This document shows, one piece after another, positions 25,245 through 34,529 of a stretch of 64,000 nucleotides of DNA; the stretch's first letter is position 1; each line of letters starts with the position of its first letter. The notes beneath the pieces are model-generated. The model worked only from the letters and a program-made list of their open reading frames with translations. It made no database searches and was not told the DNA's origin. The stretch comes from Candidatus Saccharibacteria bacterium oral taxon 488 (GTDB lineage: Bacteria > Patescibacteriota > Saccharimonadia > Saccharimonadales > Saccharimonadaceae), in the NCBI GenBank assembly GCA_013100825.1, contig CP040001.1, positions 62,001 through 126,000 on the forward strand. The letters are read 5' to 3'. The position numbers and the translations under genes are program-made.

Positions 25245-27362
25245 ATGGCAATTATTAATCCAAGTGGTAAGGAGATTTTTTCGGTTACGACGGAATTATG
25301 CGGGCGGCCGTTGACGCTGGAGGTCAACCGGGTCGGCTTCCGGACGACCGGTAGTGTGCTGGTGCGTTACGGCGATACGGTGGTTTTGGGCAGTGCTCAG
25401 GTGGGCAGCCGGCCGGTGCAGCTAGATTATTTCCCGCTGTCGATTGATTATGAAGAGCGGTTTTATGCGGCGGGTAAAATTTCTGGCTCGCGGTTTATTA
25501 AGCGCGAGGGTCGGCCGAGCGACGAGGCGGTGCTGATCGGCCGGTTGATCGACCGTCCGATTCGGCCGCTGTTTCCAAAGGGCTACCGCCAAGAAGTGCA
25601 AGTAGTGGCGACAGTCTTAAGCATGGATCCGGATTTCCGCCCGGACGTGGTGGCGATGATTGCAGCGTCGAGTGCCTTGATGCTGACCGGCACGCCGTTT
25701 GACGGGCCGGTGGCGGGCCTGCGGGTGGGTCGTGTGAACGGCGAGTTTAAGGCCTTTTTGACACCGGAAGAGCGCGAGCAGTCTGATCTTGACCTGGTAG
25801 TGGCTGGCATCGAGAGTGGCATCACCATGGTGGAGGCCGGCGCCAAGGAAGTATCAGAAGAGGTGATCGTCGACGCGATGGCGTGGGCGCACCAGATGAT
25901 GCAGCCAGCGATTCAGGTGCAGCGAGAGTTGGCAGCCAAAGTGGCGCCAGCCGCACAAGAATATGAATTAGTTTTACCTGATGAAGCAATTCAGCAGACG
26001 GCTGATGCGTGGGTTGATGGCAAGCTGGGCGAGAAAATTCGCCGACCATATCCGGAGCGCAACGAAATGATTCGCGATATTCGTGCTGAATTTCATGAAG
26101 CGATGGCCGAAAAACTTGGCATAGGCGAAGAAGAATATAACGAAGTTCGCAATGATTATGACGAGGCGTTCACGCTGGCATTGCACAAAGACGTTCGCCG
26201 CGGTGTCGTTGAGGACAGTAAGCGCCCAGACGGCCGCGCTTTGACGGAAATTCGCCCGCTCAGCTCAGAAGTTGGTTTGCTGCCGCGAGCACACGGCTCG
26301 AGCCTGTTTACCCGCGGCGTGACTCAAGGTATGAATATCGTGACTTTAGCGCCGTTGAGTTACGCGCAGCTGGTTGATACTATGGAGGTCAACGACGGCG
26401 AACGGCGCTACATGCATCATTACAATGCGCCGGGCTATACGGTTGGCGAGGTTAAGCGGATGGGCAGCCCGGGCCGGCGCGAAATTGGCCACGGATATCT
26501 CGCGGAGCGAGCCTTGACGCCGGTGTTGCCGAGCGAAGAAGACTTCCCGTACGCCATTCGCAGCGTTACCGAAATTATGAGCCAGAACGGTTCGACGTCG
26601 ATGGCAGCGACCTGTTCGAGCTGTCTGGCGTTGATGGATGCTGGCGTGCCTCTCTCGGCACCAGTTAGCGGTATCGCCATGGGTCTGATGATGGACGGTG
26701 ATATACCGTACGTATTGAGCGATATTGCCGATGCCGAGGACTTTGCCGGTGACATGGACTTCAAGGTGACTGGTACAGCCAAGGGCATCACGGCGCTGCA
26801 GATGGATATGAAGGTGCATGGTTTGCCGGTGGCAGTGCTGCGCCAAGCGATTGAGCAGAGTAAGGCTGGCCGGGCATTTATCCTTGACCATATGCTAAGT
26901 ATTTTGCCAGCGCCGCGCGAAGCACTCAGCCCATACGCGCCGCGGATTGAAAAGCTAAAAATTGACCCAGATAAAATCGGCGCGGTCATTGGCAAGGGCG
27001 GCGAGGTGATTAACAAGATCACCAGCGAGACTGGCGCCGAGGTTGATATTAAGGAAGACGGCTTGATCACCATCGCCAGCCCGAATGGCGAATCGATCGA
27101 GAAAGCTCTCAATTGGATCAAGAGCCTGGTTGAGGAGCCGGAAGTTGGCAAAATCTATGAGGGCAAGGTGGTCAGCATCAAAGATTTCGGAGCCTTCGTG
27201 AATATTCTGCCGGGAGTTGACGGGATGGTGCACATCTCGAAGCTGGCCGATCATCGCGTGGCTAAGGTGACTGATGTGGTCAAGGAAGGACAAACCGTTC
27301 GCGTGAAAATCACTGGCATCGATGAGCGCGGTAAGATTAACTTGACGATGATCGGGTTGTAA
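25245..27362 (+). CDS. pnp: Polyribonucleotide nucleotidyltransferase (PNPase)
   Basis: Trimeric 3'-5' phosphorolytic exoribonuclease, 705 residues. Order: first RNase PH domain, helical linker, second RNase PH domain with the catalytic segment (QNGSTSMAATCSSC, then GDMDFKVTGTAKGITALQMD), a KH domain (IGAVIGKGGEVINKIT) and an S1 domain (GKVVSIKDFGAFVNILPGVDGMVHIS). It ends right after S1. The ATG at 25245 was chosen because GAGAGG lies 5 nt upstream; an in-frame ATG at 25203 has no such site. It acts with RNase J and Orn, also encoded here. Confidence 0.97.
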   Translation: MAIINPSGKEIFSVTTELCGRPLTLEVNRVGFRTTGSVLVRYGDTVVLGSAQVGSRPVQLDYFPLSIDYEERFYAAGKISGSRFIKREGRPSDEAVLIGRLIDRPIRPLFPKGYRQEVQVVATVLSMDPDFRPDVVAMIAASSALMLTGTPFDGPVAGLRVGRVNGEFKAFLTPEEREQSDLDLVVAGIESGITMVEAGAKEVSEEVIVDAMAWAHQMMQPAIQVQRELAAKVAPAAQEYELVLPDEAIQQTADAWVDGKLGEKIRRPYPERNEMIRDIRAEFHEAMAEKLGIGEEEYNEVRNDYDEAFTLALHKDVRRGVVEDSKRPDGRALTEIRPLSSEVGLLPRAHGSSLFTRGVTQGMNIVTLAPLSYAQLVDTMEVNDGERRYMHHYNAPGYTVGEVKRMGSPGRREIGHGYLAERALTPVLPSEEDFPYAIRSVTEIMSQNGSTSMAATCSSCLALMDAGVPLSAPVSGIAMGLMMDGDIPYVLSDIADAEDFAGDMDFKVTGTAKGITALQMDMKVHGLPVAVLRQAIEQSKAGRAFILDHMLSILPAPREALSPYAPRIEKLKIDPDKIGAVIGKGGEVINKITSETGAEVDIKEDGLITIASPNGESIEKALNWIKSLVEEPEVGKIYEGKVVSIKDFGAFVNILPGVDGMVHISKLADHRVAKVTDVVKEGQTVRVKITGIDERGKINLTMIGL

Positions 27363-27386
27363 CTTTTGCTTTTTAGCAAAGTACGC

Positions 27387-27392
27387 TACAAT
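27387..27392 (+). promoter_or_regulatory. -10 box (TACAAT) for the membrane protein at 27423
   Basis: TACAAT lies 30 nt before the ATG. The leader holds GAGGGGG just before the start. A small hairpin (TTTGCT/AGCAAA) lies between the pnp stop and this box. Confidence 0.5.
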
Positions 27393-27422
27393 AGGAGAAT
27401 ATAAGACTAATTGAGGGGGATT

Positions 27423-28301
27423 ATGGACGATAAGAATAATAAAAACGTACCACAACCGACAGCAACACCGCCAGCAGCAAATGAGCAGGCTGCTCCAGTA
27501 GTACCACAGCCAGTACCATCGGCTCCACAATCGCAGCAGCCGCTGCAGCAGGGTGTGCCAATGCAGCCCAAAAAGGGCTTGAGCAAGGGTGCGCTATGGG
27601 GTATCATCGGTGGCTCAATTGGTTTGATAGTCATTGTCGTTGGTATCGTGTTGGCAGTTATATTCCTTGGTGGGCCATCAAAGGCTGATTACCAAGAAGC
27701 TGCTAAGGCCATGAAAGAGTTTGACGGCAACAGCCTCAACTCGGCACTCAAGTCGTCGAATGCTGATAACGCAAAGAAGCTGATTGAAGAGGCGGTGGAG
27801 CGTGCTGATACAATGATGAAAAAACTTGATGCATCAAAGATTATGCGCGACGAGGAGACCAAAAAATCTTTCGGTGAATATAAGACTGCCTACGAAAAAG
27901 TACGCCCGAATTTGCTTGCCATTGCCAGTCTGATAGGAGATATGAAGGACTTTTCTAAGAAGTGCGCACCAAGCTTCTTCGGCTATGTCGGTAAGTCAGG
28001 AGACGAAGTAAAGAAGCTCTACGATGAAAAGATGAGCGACTGCTATAAGCTGCTCGATAACGTTGCCAAATCAGAACAGAAAGAAGCACAGGACTTTGGC
28101 AAGCAAATGAAAGAGTATTACAAGTTGCTGGGTGATTACTTCGTGGCACGCGCTAATAAAGACTACACTACTCGGGTACCGCGTCTACCGTCGGGTAGCT
28201 CAAATCCACTGGCCGGCTTTGCTAAAAAGATTCAAGAGTCAAACCTACAGAAACACGAGCGAGAATTCATCAACTTAGTGAAAGAAAAAGCTGAAAAGTA
28301 A
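27423..28301 (+). CDS. Membrane-anchored helical protein with Pro/Gln-rich tail
   Basis: The 292-residue protein has a disordered cytoplasmic N-tail rich in Pro, Gln and Ala (1-50), a transmembrane segment with Gly zippers (about 58-83, WGIIGGSIGLIVIVVGIVLA), and an external all-helical domain with two Cys (KKCAPSFF and SDCYKLL). The layout matches the minus-strand protein at 7071-7691, so this looks like a recurring Saccharibacteria surface protein type. Function unknown. Start ATG follows GAGGGGG. A perfect hairpin terminator follows the gene. Confidence 0.7.
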   Translation: MDDKNNKNVPQPTATPPAANEQAAPVVPQPVPSAPQSQQPLQQGVPMQPKKGLSKGALWGIIGGSIGLIVIVVGIVLAVIFLGGPSKADYQEAAKAMKEFDGNSLNSALKSSNADNAKKLIEEAVERADTMMKKLDASKIMRDEETKKSFGEYKTAYEKVRPNLLAIASLIGDMKDFSKKCAPSFFGYVGKSGDEVKKLYDEKMSDCYKLLDNVAKSEQKEAQDFGKQMKEYYKLLGDYFVARANKDYTTRVPRLPSGSSNPLAGFAKKIQESNLQKHEREFINLVKEKAEK

Positions 28302-28320
28302 TTTTCGCCTCAGCATCAAG

Positions 28321-28352
28321 CAAAACACCTCGCATAGTGACGAGGTGTTTTG
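28321..28352 (+). terminator. Terminator abutting the next promoter
   Basis: Perfect 12-bp stem CAAAACACCTCG / CGAGGTGTTTTG with an 8-nt loop. The last base of the stem is directly followed by TATAAT of the next gene. Confidence 0.88.
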
Positions 28353-28358
28353 TATAAT
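28353..28358 (+). promoter_or_regulatory. -10 box (TATAAT) for leaderless UDG gene
   Basis: TATAAT ends 6 nt before the ATG at 28365. Its -35 zone lies within the terminator stem of the upstream gene. Confidence 0.7.
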
Positions 28359-28364
28359 AGAAAT

Positions 28365-28943
28365 ATGGATGAGGCAGCGCAACTGGAGGTTTTGGCGGCA
28401 GAGATTATCACTCATGATGTTTGTCATGATCTAGCAGAGCAGGCGACACAGCTGGTGATGGGTGATGGCCGAGCTGACGCAGACATTGTATTTATCGGTG
28501 AAGCGCCAGGAAAAAACGAAGATCTTCAGGGCAAACCATTCGTTGGGGCAGCTGGTACATTTCTTGACGAGATGTTAGCCGCAGCCCAGTTACGTCGTCA
28601 AGATGTCTATATCACCAATATCGTTAAATATCGGCCGCCAAACAATCGTGACCCGCTGCCGGAGGAGAAGCGCGCTTTTTGGCCGTATTTGATGCGCCAA
28701 TTGCAAATTATTCAACCAAAGGTAGTCATCACATTGGGTCGGCATAGCGGCATGGCATTTATTCCTGACTTGGCGATCTCGCGTGATCATGGCAATCCGC
28801 GCTGGGCACAGTTCAACGGTTTGAAGTTCTTGGTGATTCCGCTGTATCATCCGGCAGCGGCGCTGTATAACGGGGCGTTGCGGCAGACGTTAATTGACGA
28901 TTTTGTGCGGGCGGCGCAATTGGCCGTCCAGGCGAGCGCCTGA
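28365..28943 (+). CDS. Family-4-like uracil-DNA glycosylase lacking Fe-S cysteines
   Basis: Removes uracil from DNA. The 192-residue protein has the family 4 motif A (GEAPGKNEDLQGKPFVG), NIVKYRPPNNRDP and motif B (LYHPAAALYN). Family 4 enzymes bind a [4Fe-4S] cluster with four Cys. Here only one Cys remains (DVCHDL). The conserved Cys in the EExxACxPYL segment is Phe (AFWPYLMRQL), and the one in the PKVxCTLG strand is Ile (KVVITLG). So it is either a cluster-free variant or a relaxed family 5-like enzyme. Leaderless start. Confidence 0.85.
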   Translation: MDEAAQLEVLAAEIITHDVCHDLAEQATQLVMGDGRADADIVFIGEAPGKNEDLQGKPFVGAAGTFLDEMLAAAQLRRQDVYITNIVKYRPPNNRDPLPEEKRAFWPYLMRQLQIIQPKVVITLGRHSGMAFIPDLAISRDHGNPRWAQFNGLKFLVIPLYHPAAALYNGALRQTLIDDFVRAAQLAVQASA

Positions 28944-28950
28944 GCTATTT

Positions 28951-28980
28951 TTGACAAGAGCTGGCGCCCCGTGCTATAAT
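28951..28980 (+). promoter_or_regulatory. Promoter (TTGACA - 18 - TATAAT) for RNase J gene
   Basis: TTGACA at 28951-28956, TATAAT at 28975-28980 with TGC before it. The transcript starts near 28987, leaving a 100-nt leader. Confidence 0.8.
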
Positions 28981-28993
28981 GAACGCAATTGTT

Positions 28994-29035
28994 AGGGGAT
29001 AGATTTGTCGTACGTTGCCCCCATGTCTATCGCCT
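28994..29035 (+). promoter_or_regulatory. 5' UTR hairpin of the RNase J mRNA
   Basis: AGGGGATAGA (28994-29003) pairs with TCTATCGCCT (29026-29035) with a single G-G mismatch, forming a hairpin near the 5' end of the leader. Leaders of RNase genes often control their own decay; that role here is inference. Confidence 0.5.
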
Positions 29036-29086
29036 GTCATTCTAATTTTGCAAGGTATTTATTTTTATAAAAGGAGAACAATACGC

Positions 29087-31255
29087 ATGGGCCAGAGACG
29101 ACTTGCGACGCCGAAGGGCGATGATCAGTCAAAACGACCAGCTACAAAAAAAAGTAACACAGCGGTGATGAATAGCACTACTACTCGCAAGGGTGAGGTG
29201 TTTCGGGCGCAGCGGCGCACGAGTGAGAACGTTAATCTCAGGGCATCGCAGCACGTGATCGATATTCCGGTCAACAAATCAGTTTACAACGGCTATGGCG
29301 GCGAGCAATTTAGCGCCAAAATGCAGCCAAAACGCACTCGCGGCGGCAAACCGAAGTTGAGGATTATCCCAATCGGCGGTGTCGGCGAAATGGGTATTGG
29401 TAAAAACATGAACGCCATTGAGTATGACGATGAGATTATCATTGTGGACATGGGTTTCCTGTTTCCGGGCAGCGATTATCCAGGTATTAATTACATCACG
29501 CCAGATATCACCTGGCTGGAGGAAAATAAACATAAAATCAAGGCGCATGTGTTCACCCACGGGCACCTTGATCACATTGGTTCATTCCGGCACTTTATCC
29601 ACCGGATTCCAGCACCGGTCTATGCATCGAAATTTACCATCGGCATGCTAGATAAGTCGCTGGCTGACGCGGATACTGATTTCCAGCCGGACTTTCGGGT
29701 GATGGACCCATTGAGCCACGAAGTTGTTCAGGTGTCGAAGCACTTTTCGGTAGAATTGGTGCGGGTGAATCACTCGATTCCAGATTCAACGGCGGTGGTG
29801 ATTCGGACGCCGCTGGGCGTGGTGATTGACTCTGGTGACTGGCGATTTGAGGAAAGTCCGGTTGATGGTCAGAAGTTCGACCTCAAACGGATGACTGAAG
29901 TGGCGTCCAAAGAAGGCGTGTTGATGTTCATGAACGAATCGACCAACTGTGAATCGGCCGGTACGCACACTCACACTGAGTTTGATATTCAATATTCCAT
30001 CGGCCAGGTGATGGATAAATTCAGTAATAGCCGAGTGATTTTAAGTTGTTTCTCTTCGCAGGTGCACCGTTTGCAATTAATTTTGGAAGAAGCGCATAAG
30101 CATGGGCGTAAGGTGGCGTTTGCCGGATTTTCGATGATTCAGAACTTGGAAGTGGCGCTGCGCTCAGGAACCATTAAGATCCCGAAAAATACCGTCATGA
30201 AGATGGAAGATATCATCAAGCTGCCGGATAGCCAGATTACCGTGGTTTGTACTGGCTCGCAGGGTGAGTTTAATGCCGTGCTAAGCCGTATGGCGACTGG
30301 CGCGCATAAATACATGAAGATCAAAGGCTCTGACGTGGTGGTGTTTAGCTCTAATCCGATTCCGGGCAATGAGAAAAACGTGGTGCGAACAGTCGATGGC
30401 TTAATGCGCGAGGGCTCTGATGTGATTCAGAATGGCAAGACGCACTTGACGGGGATTGGGCCGCTGCACTTGTCGGGTCATGGTTACTACGACGATCACA
30501 TTAAGCTGATTAATGCCTTGAACCCAACATACTATATGCCAATTCACGGTGAATTCCACATGCTGGTGCACAATGCGCGGCTGGCAGAGAAAGAGTGTGG
30601 TATTCCGAGGAAGAATATCTTTGTGTGTGACGCTGGTGACATTATTGAAATTGATATTGAACGCCAAGCCAAGAAAGCCGGTCGAATTCAAGTTGGCGGC
30701 GTGATGTATGATGATACGGGTGCTATTGTATCCGAGGTGGTACTGAAAGACCGCATTCATATGTCTCAAGAGGGAATGTTCGTGGTGGTATTGACGGTGC
30801 AACGCGGCACCGGTCGGTTACTGACCAGCCCAGACATTATTTCCCGCGGTTTCATCTATCTGCGTGATTCCGAGGAATTGATGAATATGATTCGTCAGTA
30901 TTTGAAACAGAAGGCAGCGCGCAGTTTTGCTGGTAAGTACGACCTTGACGTGGTGAAAAAGGAAATCAAGGACGAAGTTACGCATATTTTGTATGACCAG
31001 ACGCGTCGGACACCGATTGTTATCCCGGTGATTAACGAAGTGGGTGGCTTGAAGACAGTAAAATCAGCCGCTACCTCGAGTACTTCTACCGCAAAAGCAC
31101 CGGCACGCAGTAAAAAGGTTGTGACTAACTCGGCGGCGGAGCCAAAAATGACTCTGCCAACTATGCCGCGCCGCCGCTTCCCGCGCCGCCAGGTGCCAGA
31201 CACCGAGGCAAATGACACCAAGGCGCGAGAGGTCGGCCGAGTGCGCGCATACTAG
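29087..31255 (+). CDS. rnj: Ribonuclease J
   Basis: Metallo-beta-lactamase/beta-CASP RNase with 5'-3' exo and endo activity, the main mRNA decay enzyme in bacteria lacking RNase E. The 722-residue protein has a basic N-terminal extension of about 85 residues, then the core with HGHLDHIGS (metal ligands), NHSIPDS, DSGDWRFEE, a beta-CASP region ending SGHGYYDDH, and MPIHGEFHM. The usual SDSTNAE is NESTNCESA here. It ends with a disordered basic tail (PRRRFPRRQ). AAAGGAG at 29069-29075 fixes the start at 29087. Confidence 0.95.
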   Translation: MGQRRLATPKGDDQSKRPATKKSNTAVMNSTTTRKGEVFRAQRRTSENVNLRASQHVIDIPVNKSVYNGYGGEQFSAKMQPKRTRGGKPKLRIIPIGGVGEMGIGKNMNAIEYDDEIIIVDMGFLFPGSDYPGINYITPDITWLEENKHKIKAHVFTHGHLDHIGSFRHFIHRIPAPVYASKFTIGMLDKSLADADTDFQPDFRVMDPLSHEVVQVSKHFSVELVRVNHSIPDSTAVVIRTPLGVVIDSGDWRFEESPVDGQKFDLKRMTEVASKEGVLMFMNESTNCESAGTHTHTEFDIQYSIGQVMDKFSNSRVILSCFSSQVHRLQLILEEAHKHGRKVAFAGFSMIQNLEVALRSGTIKIPKNTVMKMEDIIKLPDSQITVVCTGSQGEFNAVLSRMATGAHKYMKIKGSDVVVFSSNPIPGNEKNVVRTVDGLMREGSDVIQNGKTHLTGIGPLHLSGHGYYDDHIKLINALNPTYYMPIHGEFHMLVHNARLAEKECGIPRKNIFVCDAGDIIEIDIERQAKKAGRIQVGGVMYDDTGAIVSEVVLKDRIHMSQEGMFVVVLTVQRGTGRLLTSPDIISRGFIYLRDSEELMNMIRQYLKQKAARSFAGKYDLDVVKKEIKDEVTHILYDQTRRTPIVIPVINEVGGLKTVKSAATSSTSTAKAPARSKKVVTNSAAEPKMTLPTMPRRRFPRRQVPDTEANDTKAREVGRVRAY

Positions 31256-31282
31256 CCAACACTTGCTATTTGTTGTAAAATA

Positions 31283-31316
31283 TGCTACAATGTGAACGTC
31301 GGTAAAGTGATATAAT
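31283..31316 (+). promoter_or_regulatory. Tandem -10 boxes for ftsK
   Basis: TGC-TACAAT at 31283-31291 and TATAAT at 31311-31316. The second ends 10 nt before the ATG and would give a leaderless message; the first gives a leader of about 30 nt. Confidence 0.6.
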
Positions 31317-31326
31317 AAAAACAGGT

Positions 31327-33549
31327 ATGCCAAAAAAACGAAAATCTACCCGCAAGAAATCAGTTTCCACCGCTCCAAAACATGATGTGCCGAGCGGCTT
31401 TTGGGCGCAAGTCGGCGCGGTACTGCTCGTCGTGTTGTCGCTTCTTCTGGTGGTGGCGTGGTTTGGTGTTGGTGGTCCGGTGCTGGAGTGGCTACATAAG
31501 GCGACCCTGAGCATGCTTGGTTACGCGATGTATGGACTGCCAGTTTTGCTGATATATATTGCTGTGGAGATTTTCCGCGCGGAGAATAATCGGTTGCCGC
31601 TGGCGATGAAATTAGCAGCCATCCTCGAGGTGGTGTGGTTGTCTGGTTTGTTTGGATTATTAAAGACACCAACCCGCCCAAATGCTGGTGGATTTATCGG
31701 TGATACGGCCAATCGGGCGATGAGTGCCATGGTTGACCCGGGCATCGCTGCGTTGATATATGTAGTGCTCATCGTCATCACCGCGCTATTTATCACCCAG
31801 ACGTCGCCGTTCACAGTGATCAAGAAAGTAGCCGAGGCGTTCAAGCGTGACCACTCTGAGGAGGATAACAATGCGGCGGTGATGAAGAAGGCGGCTCGTG
31901 AAGATGCGGCCAGCGCCAAATCATCGAGCGACATCAAGTTGAATGCCGGCGTCCCAACCGTCGATCCGGTTACGCCAAAGGATAAAAAGGCATCGCCGTT
32001 GAGCAGTCTGCGTGGTAGTGTAGCGCGGGATAAGGCAGCTGAGGAGCAGGCAGCACTGGTGGCGGCACACGACCCGAATTGGCAGGCACCGAGCCTTGAT
32101 CTATTGGAGAAGAAGCAAAGTCCAGCTGATGCTGGTGATATTCGGCAGAATGCGCAGATTATTCATGATACCTTGGCAGAATTTAACATTGATGTGGAGA
32201 TGGAAGACGCAAATATTGGACCAAAGGTGACGCAGTATACCTTGCGGCCGCCGAGTGGTGTGAAGTTGACACGCATCACGGCACTGGAGACGAATATTGC
32301 TTTGAATCTGGCGGCGCAGAGCTTGCGGATTGAAGCGCCAATTCCTGGGCAAAAAGCCGTTGGTATTGAGGTGCCAAATCGCCGAGCGGCTGATGTGCGG
32401 CTGTATGGCGTGTTGGATTCTAAGCAGTGGAAGCATGCTCGCGAGCCGCTGAGCTTTGCGATTGGTAAGGACATCTCTGGTGAAGCAGTGGTCGGTGAGC
32501 TCAACAAAATGCCACATATGTTGATCGCTGGACAGACTGGTTCTGGTAAGTCGGTGATGATTAATACCCTACTGACCAGTTTGCTATATCGCAACAGCCC
32601 GAGCGATATGAAATTGATTTTAGTTGACCCAAAGCAGGTGGAAATGGCGCCGTACGAAGATATCCCGCATCTGTTAACCCCAGTGATTACCGAGCCAGAA
32701 AAGACCATTTCGGCCTTGAAATGGGCGGTCAATGAGATGGAGCGGCGCTATAAATTACTGGCGGCGGAGAAGATCCGCGATATTAAAGGGTATAATCAAC
32801 GGCTAGCCACGCGAGCTAAAAAAATCCCGGTAGCGGACGCCGATGGCAATATTCAACAGCACGAAGACGGGGCGATGCCGTACATCGTTATTGTAATTGA
32901 TGAGCTAGCCGATTTGATGATGGTGGCAGCACGCGACGTCGAGGCGCTGATTGTTCGCTTGGCGCAGAAAGCCCGAGCGGTGGGTATTCACTTGGTCCTG
33001 GCAACGCAGCGGCCAAGTGTTGACGTAATTACCGGATTGATCAAGGCGAACGTGCCAGCGCGTATCGGCTTTACCGTGGCGTCGCAGGTTGACTCGCGGA
33101 CCATTCTTGACCAAATTGGTGCCGAGAAACTGCTTGGCCAGGGTGATATGCTGCTGTATACGCCGAGCATGAGTAAGCCAAAACGTATCCAGGGCGCGTG
33201 GGTGACCGATGACGAGGTCAATAAAATTACTGACCATTTGCGGATGCAGTCAGCACCGCAGTATAATGATGAGGTGGTGGCGCAGCCAGTACAACTAAAT
33301 GGCAAGGGCGGCCTGGCAGTTGACTTTAGCGGCGGCGGTGAAGACGAAGCATTTATGGACGCGGTGCGAGTGGTGATTGAGGGCGGCAAGGCCTCTACCA
33401 GCTATTTGCAGCGGCGGCTACGGATTGGCTACGGCAAGGCAGCGCGACTGATTGAAGAGATGGAAGAGCGTGGCATCGTCGGCCCAGCGAACGGCTCAAA
33501 AGCTCGTGATGTTTTGGTCTCAAGCATAGACGAGCTGGGTAATAGCTAG
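31327..33549 (+). CDS. ftsK: DNA translocase FtsK/SpoIIIE
   Basis: Pumps chromosome ends across the division septum. The 740-residue protein has four transmembrane helices (about 25-165), a Lys/Asp-rich linker, the alpha/beta motor with Walker A (AGQTGSGKSVMINT, about 400) and Walker B (YIVIVIDELADLMM), and the C-terminal gamma winged helix that reads KOPS sites (ASTSYLQRRLRIGYGKAARLIEEMEERG). All parts are complete. The linker is short compared with E. coli. Its Xer partner could be the recombinase at 55.3 kb. Confidence 0.97.
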   Translation: MPKKRKSTRKKSVSTAPKHDVPSGFWAQVGAVLLVVLSLLLVVAWFGVGGPVLEWLHKATLSMLGYAMYGLPVLLIYIAVEIFRAENNRLPLAMKLAAILEVVWLSGLFGLLKTPTRPNAGGFIGDTANRAMSAMVDPGIAALIYVVLIVITALFITQTSPFTVIKKVAEAFKRDHSEEDNNAAVMKKAAREDAASAKSSSDIKLNAGVPTVDPVTPKDKKASPLSSLRGSVARDKAAEEQAALVAAHDPNWQAPSLDLLEKKQSPADAGDIRQNAQIIHDTLAEFNIDVEMEDANIGPKVTQYTLRPPSGVKLTRITALETNIALNLAAQSLRIEAPIPGQKAVGIEVPNRRAADVRLYGVLDSKQWKHAREPLSFAIGKDISGEAVVGELNKMPHMLIAGQTGSGKSVMINTLLTSLLYRNSPSDMKLILVDPKQVEMAPYEDIPHLLTPVITEPEKTISALKWAVNEMERRYKLLAAEKIRDIKGYNQRLATRAKKIPVADADGNIQQHEDGAMPYIVIVIDELADLMMVAARDVEALIVRLAQKARAVGIHLVLATQRPSVDVITGLIKANVPARIGFTVASQVDSRTILDQIGAEKLLGQGDMLLYTPSMSKPKRIQGAWVTDDEVNKITDHLRMQSAPQYNDEVVAQPVQLNGKGGLAVDFSGGGEDEAFMDAVRVVIEGGKASTSYLQRRLRIGYGKAARLIEEMEERGIVGPANGSKARDVLVSSIDELGNS

Positions 33550-33550
33550 C

Positions 33551-33579
33551 TTGACATAATTATTTTTATAGGTTATAAT
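33551..33579 (+). promoter_or_regulatory. Consensus promoter (TTGACA - 17 - TATAAT)
   Basis: Both hexamers are perfect with an ideal spacer, the best sigma-70 promoter in the window. It starts right at the ftsK stop codon and drives the frameshifted gene at 33604. Confidence 0.85.
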
Positions 33580-33603
33580 ACGCTAAGTGAGAAATTGATT
33601 TGT

Positions 33604-34528
33604 ATGTGGAAGGATGGCTACGTGGCGCGCATAAGTTGTAGAAATAATGGAGAATTATCCCCTAATAGTAGAGGCGACAGATTAAGGAAGCCTCTTGTGC
33701 TGGGGGTTGCTGCGGTCACGTTAGCCGTATCGGGTATACTTGGGTATAGTCTTGGCCGGTCACACAATGTTCCGCCCGCACCATCAGTAGAAAATACCGA
33801 TGGTGGAACATTCAAAGAGTCCAATGATAGTTCGAGAGCGGAAGAAATTACATTTACGCTACCAGACACCGAAGGCCGTCAAGAGGCAGAGGTCTTTTTA
33901 AAGAATCCTGATATGCTTCGACAGGCACGCGGTATTGCCGGACGAGTGCTTACTGCTGCGGGGAAGTTGGTTGATAGTAAGGCCGCTCGACTTACTCGCC
34001 AAGATTATCATGATGATCACAATAGGCTTAAACAGCAGTCAATAGCGATTACAGATGATAGGGGAAATGTGGTATCGGGTTGATGTTACTCAAGGCGACA
34101 AAAGGCTTGGTGGAAGTGAGATCGCAGTAGAAGTTGCCACTGATATGATTGAGGTCGGCGCAAAGAGTAGACAGACGGACCGGATAACGTGGCGGTTAGA
34201 TTTTTTGTCTCCAGAACCTGTGGCACATCAGCATATTGAATCTCCAGAAGCACTACTACCGGCCCTCGAAGGCGTGTTACTGACGAAAGTGGAATGGTCG
34301 CACAGACAGATCACTGATGGTTGGTCGGAGACTAAGGCAATTACAATCGTTTCACCAAAGTCTGTCTCGCCATCGAGACCAGATTATGAAAGCATAGCGG
34401 CGGTACCGGCTAAGGGAGAGATTAACGGTCGGGCCGTGAAGAGTGCTAAGGTATATGATGCGGCAAAAAGCCTATTTGATCGGCTCGCGACCGATGGTGA
34501 TATATCCGATATCTTGCCTTCTCAGTAA
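33604..34528 (+). pseudogene. Frameshifted gene for a membrane-anchored protein, unknown function
   Basis: The first frame has a transmembrane segment (PLVLGVAAVTLAVSGILGYSLG) and an external helical part, and ends with a stop at 34081-34083. A second frame overlaps it and continues MWYRVDVTQGDKRLGG to 34528. Removing one G from the G4 run at 34061-34064 joins them as ITDDREMWYRVDVTQ, giving a protein of about 307 residues. Start is either ATG 33604 or GTG 33622, the latter with AAGGA upstream. A perfect promoter drives it, so it is probably transcribed. No family recognised. Confidence 0.6.
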
Positions 34529-34529
34529 A

